Origin: Pomacea canaliculata
Lineage: Eukaryota; Mollusca; Gastropoda; Architaenioglossa; Ampullariidae
Direction of reading: 5' to 3'
DNA: 64,000 nucleotides
Assembly (NCBI RefSeq): GCF_003073045.1
Contig: NC_037590.1
Span: 1,452,016 to 1,516,015 of the forward strand
Within the stretch, counting starts at the first letter, position 1. Each line of letters starts with the position of its first letter. The position numbers and the translations under genes were made by a program. Under the pieces are notes generated by a model. That model was not told the DNA's origin and searched no databases. It saw only the letters and a program-made list of their open reading frames with translations. Below, one piece after another: positions 48,549 to 60,800 of this stretch.

Positions 48549-51500
48549 TTATACATTCTTTTCTCTTATCTCACTGAGGGAAGCCACTTTAGCCATAGCC
48601 TTATCATCTGTAAGCTCAGTTTGCGGTGCGACCTCAGCAGCGTGAGCGAGGCGAGCGCGAAGCAGAGTGAACACTTTTCTCGTGGTGACGTAGGACCCGA
48701 AGAGAAGGACACCCTGGCCGCCATTGGCCACGACTGAGATCACGCGCAGCCAATCAAAATCGAAGCCTTCAGCGAGAAGCGCCACAATCCACGTGATGCC
48801 AGTCAAGAGCGATAAGCGCGCGCATGTCTGCACGTGCTGCAGCGAGTCACGCTTGGTTTCCAACAGGGGATTAAGTGTGAAAGCCTCGTTAATCCTTCTG
48901 ACGGTCAAGACGAAGAGCACCAGGTTGACCACGACAGCCACTGACAGCGGCAACACCATGGCCACCCCCACCAATACCTGAGAGCTTCAGGTAACACAAC
49001 GGTCCGCCGTAGCCGATGGACTTGCCGTGAGACTGGGCAGACGAGATGACGATGACGAGGCCCACGATGATAGCGGGAAAGACGAAGGAAAGAACAGCAT
49101 TTCGCGCTGTGCTCCGTGTCAGAGACTTGCTGTGTCGAGTGTGGAAGGTTCTGGCCGAGAAAGCACGAAACATGTGGACAGAAGAGACGACCATCCAGCA
49201 GAAGGCGCTCAGCCAGACGCCGTGCACTAGCATCCCAAGCACGCGACACCACGTCCCCCAAACCACGTGATGTGACGCCACCAACAGCGTCATCTGCGCA
49301 ACCCACAGAGTCGCGCACAGCCCCATCAGGTTCAGTCCTGGCTGCGTGCGCAGCTCCGGAAGTAAGGCGTACACTGCCAGAGTGAGGAAGAGACAGACGA
49401 TGGACAGAGAGATGACCAGTCGGGACAACCACTGTAGCCACAAGGTGGCGCTCTTCACTTTCAGGTGGAGTTCTGCTGATTGTAACGCTTCAACGCACAC
49501 GTGTAGCGTATCGTTTTCAGTTGTCATGGAGATCAGCTGCGTCAGCCGCATGTCGTAGTAGTCGCCCACGACAAACAGCTGGGTCCCCCCAGAGTCACCT
49601 TGTCGTATCTCATATTCACTGGGCGACAATGTGACGTAAGCGCATGTCAACAATGGCGACAGCTCAATTTGTAGGCGCTCAGGAATGTCATGTGTTTCTA
49701 TGCCACTGAAATGTGGTGAATAGTGCTTATGGAATTTAACTGTTGTAGAATTTTGTCTTTTTAAAGTAGCAAAGATTTGTGGCCAGTTCTTGGGCAAAAA
49801 AATGTGTTGCTCACTCAGGTTGTTTTCTGAGCTGTTTTCTAACCGATTCTCAAACAACTCATCTTTTTGCTTGAGTACGGCGATAATTTTTGAATTGTAT
49901 TTGTGCAAAGTCCAGGGATCCACCAGAAGTTCGTGAACCAAAATCTTCTCCAAGTCGTCTCTGTCGACTTCCCTGGATCCGGTGAGGTTGCCTCTCAGTC
50001 TGATGTACTCTATCTTGGCTTGGTGATTGTTTAGACGAAACAAATCAAAATAAATATCAATATTTAGAGTGTCAACATAACTGAAGAAGTGCGTTCTTTC
50101 AAGGATTTGCTTCGTAATTTGTCTCGCCAGCTCAGCCAGGGGCCGTTTTGATAACATCGACACCGTTAAGTTCGAATCGGGAACTAAGGTGACGTCAACC
50201 TTGTATACTAACCCTCTAATTTGGGTCAAGGCCGTGACACACGTGTCGCCAGAGAAAAGAAGTTTCCCATCGCTGCACGTCACGTTGTGACAGATCCCCT
50301 GAAACAGTTGAGAGCAAAATAGGAAAATAGGCTGATGAATATTTAGTTAAGTCCACAAACTTCATTCTAAGCATTGTTGCAATATTTCGGCCTGTCTTAG
50401 TCCCGTCACTCCCACTAAAGTACACATTTCTCACAAGGTCCACACACTTCTTCCTTTCTTAGGTACTGACGGCCCGTGTGAAGCAGCAACCTCAGCCCAG
50501 CTAATGATTCTGGCAGACCCGATATTATAATAATAATAATAATAATAATATGAGGATAATAATAAGAGGATAATAATAATAATTATTCTCTATTTTTTGC
50601 ATGCAGTACACTATCATCGGCTGTAATTTTAGTGTCGGTATATTATTTATATATTTACGCTCCAGAAACCTTTACATGCAACAGTTAAACGACACAAGCT
50701 GGTTTGGTCATGTCACGGTTGACTGACTGCTGACTGACTGTAGCATCATGGAGTCGTCTGTGGACATCTCATCGAGACGCAGGAGAAACCATTTGCTCTT
50801 TGAGTCGAGAGGACTTATCTGAGCACGGAGCTGACGAGCTACATCTGGAAGTGAGTATCGCCAGCGTGCACAACGCCAACATGCACAGACCTACGATGGA
50901 CTGGAGGCTGTCGGTGCAGCGATGTGTGTCCAAGTCTGTCAGCCGACCATTGCACTCGGCTAGGAAGGCTCAACATTCGCTCGTACCCCGGGGGTGTGAT
51001 TACTACCGTGGGTGAAAATAAGAGTGCAAAGCGAAGGATCTGTCATCTGTAGCCTCCCCAGACCCGAACTCGGAAGTTCGAGAATAATATTAGTCATAAC
51101 ATACTGAGCCTTGAATGATGTATAGCACCATAACATGGCTGAGAGGGGTGGGATCAGAAACACGTCCTGTTACTTTACTAAATCATCACGAGTAACAATA
51201 TATTATTATTATTATTTATTATTTATTATTATTTATTATTATGAATAATTACTGTTGGTCCCATGAACTGTCCTTGCGAGCAAGCGAGGGGTTTTTCCAT
51301 ATCCAGAAACATATTTCTGTCGGTCAGACCCAGCAACAGTGACAGGGGGGACTTGAGAGAAGCCACGCGCACTATTGCAAGGATTTCGGGTTCATTATTA
51401 GACATCCCAAGGGAAACGGTAAGAGAGTCAGGACCGTTATACACTGCATCTTTTGATGTTTCAAGAACATTCCCATTACAGATGGCGCAGAAGAGGTTTT

Positions 51501-52401
51501 CGTAAGTGTTTCTGTGATCTTTAACTCTGAAGGGAAGTCCTCGAGGGCCAGTCAGACAGTTGTCCTCCACGTCCTTATCGTAGTCATCTGAGGCCCACGT
51601 GCCTGTGGTGTTGCACGAGCCGACTGCTGTAAACCACTGGTGTGCCGGGCATGGTAACACCTGAACACCATGTGGTGGCACCATCGTGATGGAACAGACG
51701 TTGGCGTTCTTCGACGCGAGGTCTAAAAGGTCCTTCACTGACCGAGCCTTGTAGACGAACTGGAAGTGACGGCACGTGACGTTCACAAGCCATGGCTCGT
51801 AATCAGCAAGTTCGTGACAGCGCGCGCAGAACTGGTTCCGGTAGGTCACCTGAGTACGTAAATCAGAAACAGGTTCGTCTGTAGTGTAAACACCACGTGC
51901 CATTTCACATTTTTCTTTGATTGAGTCATTTGTCCACGACACAGGACACTTGACGACGGCCACGTGCTTGTCCGCTGTACAGCCCAGCCACCGGCTGCTC
52001 GGACTCGAATGAAGGATGTCCGAGTCATCGTCGGGACAACAGGTGTCGTAAATCTCGCAAGAAGACGTGTCCTTGCTACAAGGGAAAATCTCCAATGAAC
52101 CCCACTCTACACAAGTTTCTTGAAAATAACCCAAGACAAACTGTTTCGGCGACTGAATTGTTTTATTCCAAAAATAATCCTCTGAAATAAAGCAGGGACC
52201 TTGATTAAAATGGGATGTGACACAAACTTCATGAAGCAAGCTCATAGTGAACAGGATAAATATCTTTCGAAAAGTGAAGTCACAACGGCTGAACATTGTC
52301 AACGTACTGTACACGGAGTGAACACGTGAGAACATGACACCACATCCATACAGGACGCCCTTCAGATCTTCTGGTTTATCCTCCCAGGGTCTTGTGTTCA
52401 C
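48549..52401 (-). CDS. Gene A: Cys-rich-ectodomain, Methuselah/class-B-like seven-helix receptor
   Basis: Two exons on the minus strand: 52401-51253 (383 codons) and 50298-48549, with a 954-base GT-AG intron in phase 0. The first ATG is at 52401, but M36 (52296) is followed by a signal-like hydrophobic run (IFILFTMSLL), so M36 may be the true start. Residues ~65-310 are rich in Cys, with two related motifs, TYRNQFCARC (186-195) and TYENLFCAIC (299-308), and several N-glycosylation sequons. TM1 is at about 675-700 (ISLSIVCLFLTLAVYALLPELRTQPG), followed by a WLSAFCWMVV helix, the loop GYGGPLCY and, after a frame slip, VNLVLFVLT, LLTGITWIVALLAE and ANGGQGVLLFGSY, the class-B/Methuselah pattern. 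No GPS-like cleavage motif is evident. Joining needs one G fewer at the C5 run 48965-48969; full length is then about 965 aa. The ligand is unknown. Confidence 0.82.
50522..50586. repeat. (TAA)n microsatellite in gene A intron
   Basis: Interrupted TAA/TAATAA repeats with two gaggataataat variants. A second (TTA)n tract sits at 51204-51241, immediately inside the exon 1 donor. Confidence 0.8.
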
Positions 52402-55400
52402 TCCTCTATGAGGTCTTCAAGCGAGGTGCACGAGAGTCTCTGCTGGTGGTGCGCCTGGTGCTTTGCTCTGAAATGACAGACCTTCAGGATGCCTTTACAT
52501 TTTATTCTTCCCACTCCTTTCGGCCAACAGTCACGTGAACATTGATACAACTGTTACTCGCGGTCTGACTGGACCCGGTGTCTGTCCCTCACATCTCACT
52601 GGTAAGTCTCTCCAGACGGATGTTTCCCCCTCACTCTGGGGGGAGCAATATCAGCGAGCATGGTTGATCTCATCTGGCATGAATTTCAAATTGGGGGTAA
52701 TTTGGGGTTAAAGGACTAACGGGACGCAATTTGTTTCTCTATGAGGCATAGATAAGAGAGTGGTGTCACTTCCCCTTACTGGCTATAGGATGAGTTATCT
52801 CCATTTCTCTTCGTCTTCTTCGTCGATATGCGTTACGCTTTGTGTCTACTGTTTGAAATGTGTTTCTGCTACGCCATTAGCTGTCTTCTGGATTATTCTT
52901 CTGTGTCTGCGCCACGTGTGGAGTACTTTAAATGGTTGACTAACGGTCTCAACTACCGCATCTGCGCCATCTTGCCACTTTTGGAACAGTGTGTCAGCAA
53001 CAGAGATTTAACTCCCCGATAATGTATCTCAAATTACACCCTGATTTTTTTACTCTTGATGCAACTGCTCTGCCACTCATCCCCGTGAGGGTCAGAATTG
53101 ACAGAAATATAGTCTGCGGCCTCACCTCTCTGTCGCCATTGCAACACGTGCTACCACTCGGAGTCTGACTACCAACAGGTCCCTGGAGTGAATTAGTGCT
53201 TACTGTGACTACTCCGTACTTTCTGCCGATGTTTGTTAGTCTCCCAGTCCTCTCCTCTGCCGAGCCGCCGACAGGCTTCATGAGCAGAGTTGCCCGTCTT
53301 TATGTCTGTTGATGTGTCTCTAGCCACTAGCTTGCCAATATGTTTTAGTCTGTGTCAGAAAGTGTTTGAATTATTCTGAAATATTTGTTAAGTTCATTGA
53401 GTCTACTGTACAGTGAAGAAACGCGCCTATAAATGTGCATATTATTATTAGTTAAGCAAAGCTCAGTGCTTTCATTTTCAAGGTATAATATACACCAACA
53501 AATACGCCATGTACAGCAAGAGGTCAAAGTCAACAGGTCATATGCCTAAATAACACATGTTGGCTGAGGCCTTTACACCAAAAACGCATCCACATACAAT
53601 CCCTGACTGTTTGTACATGTTGATGTTGATGTTGATGGACGTGTATCTCGAGAACAAATGGTGGATTCACCCGGTGGGAGAAATAGGCTTTACTTAATAT
53701 TGCACCCAACTAATCCTTTAAACCACGTGACTAGTAAGTCAAGCATGCGGATGTTAAAACGCAACGCTGATAATTATAGGGACGAAATTAACGATAATGA
53801 ACACTCATTTGGTGGCGCAGAGTCTGTTTTTTGTAAATGACTCACAAACATCTTCCCTCCCTTTCAGGAGTTGTTCATTTAGTGATTTTAGTTTCGTACT
53901 CACTTCTGTCACGCATGCGCACATAGTCTTTTGGTTAATGTTTAATTAACTATTGTTTGTTCATTGATTCCGCTTTGTGTCTTCCGTGTTTATCTTTTAT
54001 TACTTGTCTTCTTCCGTCCTTTGTATGCTGTGCATGCTGTGTAAGGCGTGCGCGTGATTATGTAAATCACACAAGTTAATCCACTGGTGCTATCACTCAC
54101 TATATTTAGAAACCAATTCCATCTGAGTGTTGAAGAGCACATCGTGTCCTGTTTTTTTTTTTTTCTTTTACAGAGGATTGCATCTTTCCTCTTCAAATGC
54201 AGACGATGCTATTTTTAGACATACTCTCCTTTCGTAACTTCCTGTTTTCTGGACAAATCTAGTTGTGTGATCAAGAAAAAACATTAATATAATACTTATC
54301 GTGCTTCTTCATCATAAAATACCACAAGTAATATGTTTTTGTGATACTTTATGCTCTATTTGCAGCGATTTTCGTTGAACGCTCGAGTTTTCCTTTAATG
54401 GGATATGACAGGCTTTGACTGACATCAGAAAACAGTGGCACTAATGAGGTGAACAACTGAAAGCACGCTCGCACAAGCCCACAAGCAAACAAACAAATCA
54501 ATAAAAAATAATAAAAAAAATAATAATAATTATTATTATTATTATTAATGTGTGACCTATTAATTATAAGCGAAGGACAGGCTATTTTACCGCTATTTAC
54601 TATGTATTAGACGTTTTCTTTCCGCTCTCGTGTAAATTCGGATAAAATGCAAAGCATTGTAGATTCATAAGCAAGATGTTGACAAAATGAATTATTTATA
54701 TACATAATATGCAAAGTAGCTTTATGTCAGGTACATACACAGTAGTATTTAAAAATCACTTTTCCTTATCTAGACATGTACACTTTATCACAAGTCTAGG
54801 TCATAAAATAAAACGATTTGAGGTAGAATGGTATGGGTTATACACGTATCACACTATTTCTTAATCCTCTAAAAGATAGTTATCGTGTGGAATATTTTGA
54901 CCTTGCTGGGGTAGGATGATAACAAACGATTTAAGTTCTTCTCACAGTATTTTACTGCCATGAATAACATTTCGCGAGGGAGACGTACCGTCAGAGACCA
55001 AACCGTCGCAATCAAGAACATTTCATCTTATAAGAAAGACAGAAAAAATCAAATCTGTGGAACATTAAAATGTAAAAATAATATTTTAAAATATCTTTGA
55101 CAGGCGATAGATTAGAAGAGCACGCAAAGAACTGGAGCAGCATTATCTGTTAGTTGACAAGATGGCTCCATGCCTTGAGTGACATACAAGATTGTCATGT
55201 AATGAGTGATTCTTACTTCACAGTATTCAATGTCACACATGATCAGAATACAGGCATCCACAGAAGCCATTGCACAATGTGGTAGCACCAATGTATACGT
55301 GTTTACATTTATCTGAATAAATCTCTCTGCTGCGCATTTCACGACACTGAATATTTCATATTCTGATAAAGGTCGCGTTCTCCATCGGATGCTGCTTTCA

Positions 55401-57642
55401 GTGATGCGAGTTTCAGCTGATGGAGGGCAACTTCAACTCAGCAAGTTATTTTCATAAAAGGTATTGAAGAAATCTGTAGTCATAGGAGCATTAGTCTATT
55501 CCAGTGTAATGGAAAAAATAATGTTTTACAATTGCATTCAAAGAAAACAAAAGTGAAACACAACACACAAATATCGCATCGTGAAGACAAAGGCAGATGA
55601 TAATGGTGGTGTGTAGTTGTGACTTTTGTAGTTGTGTCATCTCTCTCGATATATATATATCTATTTGTACTTTATTTAATACCGCGATGTTATGTTGGGA
55701 TCTTGCTGATTTATCTGAAATCCTGACATGAGTTGTCAGCCGCATGCTGTTGAGTTTACTTTCAGCACGATCTTCCATTACCTTGTACTTTAATTTTTGT
55801 GTTTTGAGTTTTTAGGCATCTGCCATCGGAAAAACAGATAAAGCTAACTTTTCTCCTGTATTTTTTAAGTTTACCGTTTATAATAGTTTATAACACTCAG
55901 TGTTCTTTTTCGCTTACCTCTTTACCTTCCTCTCTCTCGGCAGCTGAGTGGCTGACAGTCTGGGCCGCCACTTCCGCTTTAACCATCGACAGGTGTGTAC
56001 TGCGCATGTGCCGAATATCTGACGACATACCTTCATTGCACGGACGTGAATCTCTGGACAGCTGGGTGTCTGCCGACACCAACTATTAACCTCTGTTGTC
56101 GGCTGTCAGGTCTCGACGAATCATTTGCAACCTATAATACCCGGAAGTCAACAACAGATTTGTAATAAATTTGTTACTTAGTCGCTTTATATTTCTTTCT
56201 TTCTTTTTTTTTTTTTTTTTGCAGAAGTTCTCGACCTCATCTTCGCACGACTTAGAGCAAATAAACAGATTATTAAGCTTGAACTTTTAAGCCTCCATCA
56301 ACACGAGAGCTCCCATTGTCTGCTCATCTTGATGTTGGTAGTTAAGCCAGAAGCGAATTTGTGCTTTGGGTTTGTTCTAGAAGCCAAGGCGGGGAACATT
56401 CGGGGAACATTCATATAGGTCCTGTGCTCATTCGTCTTCACTATGTACAGTCAGAAGCGACCGCTGTTCCTTTTTAAAGGTCCATCTTAGCCGGATGAAC
56501 ATTCTCGAGCAATCAGTTTGGTGGTCAAGTTTAACCGACGATCATAAAGTCTGTCGAATATATTTGGCATAGATTAAAAGAAGGTCACATTTGAAATCAC
56601 CTGTTCCACGAAGTGTATCTGATTAGAAAGGCAATTAATGCCGTTTCAAAGTTCAAATTAGCAGACTGTGGAAGATATAGTCCAATGATTTAATTTCTCT
56701 GAAGTAATGCATTACTGTTTGTATATGCTTGCACATTCAGTTCTCAAATCACGTTTCGCGGCAATGTCCAGCAAGGTCAAAGGACTAAACTTGACATTTT
56801 CAGTACAATAGTGAAATTTAGAAGCTTGCAAAACTTTTCATCTTCCAAAACCACGAAGTCCTGTTCTGCTCGTTCACACACAGGCGAGAAAAGCTGTATG
56901 TACACAAGCTTACTTTTGCTTTAAACAACCGATTAGAACGCCACCAAGTGAACACAAAAAGAAGCAATTGTTTTTAGGTGTTTTAGTGGGAGAAGGGACT
57001 GAGTGTGCGGTCACATGATACTGTCACGTGACACTGAATAATCTGTATGTTGTCCCCACTCCTCTCTGAAGTGCTGCTGTAATATCTGGTGCGCCCTCTA
57101 TGAGTGTTACATCCGGTTTCTCTGGCAGCAAGAATAAAAACAAACGGTGTGGAACGGCAGCTGTCAAGTCGCAGTCCACTGATGTCGCCACACGTCACGG
57201 GACTGAGTGTTGAGGCGGAGGTGTAGGAGCTTGAGTGTAGAGGCAGGTCTGGCATATTCGTGATATCAGAAGCAGCAAGAGACTCGTAGGCACCACATAA
57301 ACGCGATCACAATGTGAGTGGTTCATCAACAAGAAGGATTAAAATAAATTCTCTTGAAACAAGATTAGGCAAAACCATCGCATGCTGACTTTTGGACTCT
57401 CAGAAAGAAGAGATAAAGAAAATCGATGGAGGGAGGAAATAATCATCGATTTTAACCAAAACACTTCAGGAAACTGACAGGAGTCGTCCTTGACTTGTCC
57501 ACCAAGGGTTGCTGGCCTTATCTACCCTTTCTGACTTTATGAGACAAGAAGGATAGGAGCTTTTGCCACCCCACTATGTAGGAATTTAAGACAGTGCAGC
57601 TGAGAAGTACTGTAGTTCTCTCATAGCTTTTGGTCTATTTAA
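52402..57642. other. Intergenic DNA between divergent receptor genes A and B
   Basis: About 5.2 kb between the 5' ends of A (minus) and B (plus). No coding exon is recognised. It contains a diverged segment (about 52745-52985) paralogous to 62605-62830, an ATA/TAA microsatellite at 54505-54550, and T-runs at about 54151 and 56203-56221. CACGTG-type motifs recur but are not informative alone. Confidence 0.5.
52745..52985 (+). repeat. Low-copy duplicated segment, copy 1
   Basis: 'gagagtggtgtcacttcccc-ttactggctataggatgag' through 'gtgtctgcgccac' to 'gcgccatcttgcca' aligns in order with 62605-62830 ('gagagtggtgtccctttgcc-taactggctacaggctgag'... 'gtgtctgcgccac'... 'gcgccatcttgtca'). It is the same strand in both places, with many substitutions and gaps. 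Confidence 0.65.
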
Positions 57643-58910
57643 TTGGAAATTTGGTCTCTGCTAGTTACTCAAAGTTCAAACATGTTGCTACTTGTCGCAC
57701 TGCTGTACCCGAGTTTCTTGTTACCATGTCTGAACAGTGTTAACGGAGAGGGAGCAGCAGCTAGAACCGTCTACATGGAGGAAAGTTGGATGAAAACAAC
57801 AAATAAAATTGCGACTTACTCTAGCGAAAAAGAAAGGTTCCTGGCCACACCAGGGACTAAGGAGTTACTCAGGGCTCAAAACGAATCACCAGCTAAAGGT
57901 AATGTACTAGGGTACATGGAGAAACCCTACCAGGTAACATCCTGGCCGGCCGTCAAGCAGAACGTCCACACCTTGTTCACAAACGACTTCAAGGACGTCT
58001 TGCCACCGACATCTCGGTCGCCCAGTGAAGCATTGTGGGAGTACACACAGGTCAAAGATGGCCAGTCTCCTGAACAGAATGAAGCCCGAATCTGCAAGGA
58101 GAGAGCCAGGGAATTAGAAACAGCACAGGAATTTCTTCTTGAAAATCTTTCCATGCAGTTCCCACCCTACGTGCTCCATTTATGGCACGTGTTGTGCTGA
58201 CGTGTCCAGGAAGACCATGCCCCGCTGGCGCTGGACAGGATGCGCAGGAAAGACGTTTTACGCCATAGTGAGGTGCCCCGAGTCGTGGACAGACAACGAG
58301 ACGAAAGAGAAATGCGAGACTGGACAGGGAGCCTACACTGTAGAGGAACCAGTCACTGACCTGCGCACGCACGTGACGTACCGGAACAAGTTTTGTGCTC
58401 GATGTCACGAGGTTGGTGCGTACGAGTCATGGCCGCTGAAGTGGTGTGCAGTCACTTTCAGTCGGTCTATCGAGCTCTTACGGAGGAGGAGTTTGTCGAC
58501 ATGGCGTCCAAAAGCCTTCTGTCTGCAACATGAAGCGGGTTCCTCCTGCTGCTTTGTCTCCACCGACATGTCCCTCACATGAATGGCTGTCTGCAGTCGG
58601 GTCATGCAACAGGACAGGACGATGGGCGGCAGAAGATTACGACATCAATATCGAAGACAACTGTGTCAACGGTTGCAGGGGATTCCCCTTTCGAGTGCAA
58701 CTCTGCGGAGTCGTTTATGAGAACGCGTTCTGCGCAATGTGCAGCGGGGAAGATGCTCAGACCTGTGATCGTCCTTCCGGCGGTTGGGGGCCTTTTAGCC
58801 CCCGCTTTTTCAGGACCGCACCACTATCCCTGCTGCTGGGACTGGCTGGCAGAAGTCCTCATCCTACCCGGTCACACAGCTGCTTCACTGCGCAGGTCCA
58901 CGTCACGGGA
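57643..58910 (+). pseudogene. Gene B: frame-broken paralogue of the gene A ectodomain exon
   Basis: It begins with an open frame from 57643 with a signal-like segment at the second Met (MLLLVALLYPSFLLPCLN). After about 58140 it follows gene A closely: IFPCSSHPTCSIYGTCC, CPESWTDNETKEKCE, TYRNKFCARCHE, PSHEWLSAVGSCNRTGRWA, VYENAFCAMCSG, and APLSLLLGLAGR just before a donor (GTAAGT at 58911). The frame changes three times: at A4 58142-58145 (one base too many), near 58439-58443 (one base short) and at A4 58510-58513 (one base short). Each correction restores residues that match gene A (for example LEIFPC). No seven-helix exon is seen before gene C. I call it a pseudogene, but sequencing indels cannot be excluded. 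Confidence 0.7.
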
Positions 58911-60780
58911 GTAAGTTGAATCCTTGATCTCTCAGTGGTTTTTTTTTTAAATAATGGATTTATTTTTGCTATATTGTTCCGACCACCATGGAACCTTGGA
59001 ACAGAAATCATGTTGAAGCGTTAGCTTGATACATACATGAAGTTAAAGTTGCTGTCTTAACTTTTATCTACAAATGCATGATTTTCTTTAAACTTTCCTA
59101 CATGCGAACGGTTTATGTCAGCTGTTATGTGTTTAGTGTTGGGAAGAGATTTGCATATAAACTCAGGTAAGAGTGCTAACAGCTAATATTTAAGTGTGAT
59201 GTTGACAGTGTCCTTGGGAATGTAAGGTGTGTGAGTGTACTTGTATGTGTTTGAGAATGTTTGTGTAGCAACACTTTAGCATGTTGATAAACAATAACCT
59301 CGATGTCTTTCCTTCTATTCCTGTCTGTTTTCTTCATTTTCGAACTGCAGAAAGAAGGGGCACCTGTTTCTCATTCACATTAACCCTTCAGAAGCGATCA
59401 AATGAGAACAATTTTTGTAAGTAGTCATGTCATTGGTCATCGAGCAGGACGAGGAGACTAGCGCTCTAAACACAAAAACAACCAGTAACATTTCCAGACC
59501 ATAAAGGAAGGGATGGTATCATCCATATGTCACTGTCGCAGTCTGTCCTCTGTCACAAGATAAAAATCACAATGACCTTCTCACACAGCAATCTACTCTG
59601 ACACAAGTGTATGTCCTCTTCACCTGACTTCTCCAGTTTGTCATTCCTGTCTTTGGGTGCCACTAGTCTGCAGAGGTTTCCCTGTCACTAAAAATTTTCG
59701 CATGACAGTGAAGTTCAGATGTCCATCAACTTGTTTGAAAGATTTTTTTTACCCGATACGAGTTCCCAAACACAGTTATTTAAACAAGTTACACAGGGAG
59801 ACAAAGAAATACAATGGAGGAGAGAAGGCCTTCCCATTAGGTCTCTGCTCCGCACTAACCACACCTTGTTAAACAGTCATTTCAGCGGAGCAAAGTTGTT
59901 AAATTCTAATTATTCCATCTGTTCCTCAGCGCAGTCATCGATCATCAGTTTCTAGAGAAATAAACGACGTTTGTATCCTGGGCTTTGCTTAAATATAAAC
60001 TTGACTTAATTGAGTCTTTAAAAGAAAGAATCAACAAAAGTGTTGGAGACGATGAGCTGAGTTTAACGGACAAAAACCCGCGAGCTGCTGCTGGGTATGT
60101 TTGTGCGTGCGTGCGTGTATGCGCGTGTGTGTGCGTATCACGTGCAATGAATTTTTAAAAAGACAGATTTTCTAATTGTGTGCAAACACTTCAATTTTTA
60201 TCAGAATGTTTGGTTGTTAAGAATGCTTGAAGATAGTTGCAAGCTTCGTATTGAAAAAAGAAACTGCTTAATTATTTCTTCACATAAGCGCGCGCGCACG
60301 CACACAGACACACACACAGACACACACAAACACACAATCTTCTCTCTTACACACAGGCAAGCACATAAAAAAAATTCACTAACTCACGTGCGCGCGCACG
60401 CACACACTCCAAATGAACATATTATTGTTTACTAGCATATATACGAATGTCTGGACCAAAAACGAAATTTGTGCTCAGTAGAAAATGTCTGCAGCCAAAA
60501 ATGTTTAGGATTTCTAGTAAACATCGTAATTTTATGAGATAAATACCACACAGAAGGCGTCATTTGAAATAATAGTATACTGTGCCGGCACCCCTTTCCT
60601 CCCCTCCCCCGAAGACGCAGACACACCCACCCACACGCACACATGATATATTCTCTGCCGAGGATTGGGCTGAGGTGACTGTAAATCGCAAGCAAGCCAT
60701 GTTAGGTGGCAGCAAGTGAGAAAGTTGTAGTCACCAGCATCTTGTTAGCTGCTCGCAGTAAATTATTTCAGCAGCCACTA
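58911..60780. other. Spacer between genes B and C
   Basis: No seven-helix coding exon or other gene is recognised on either strand. It contains TG/CG-rich simple sequence at 60100-60140, a (CA)n-type tract at 60285-60345 with CGCG alternation, and another at 60385-60410. Confidence 0.55.
60285..60345. repeat. CG/CA alternating simple repeat
   Basis: gcgcgcgcgcacgcacacagacacacacacagacacac: alternating purine-pyrimidine sequence, a Z-DNA-prone type. A second block is at 60385-60410. Confidence 0.8.
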
Positions 60781-60800
60781 AATACTAAATAAAAATACCG

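Noticed and set aside
49027..49385. Plus-strand open frames across gene A
   Set aside because: Antisense shadows of the receptor exon, Arg-rich and without motifs.
48905..49441. 178-codon minus-strand frame inside gene A
   Set aside because: It overlaps the seven-helix frame out of phase and lacks any domain pattern; a shadow of a GC-rich coding exon.
60285..60410. CRISPR-like or satellite array
   Set aside because: Only alternating CA/CG simple sequence; no spaced repeat units.
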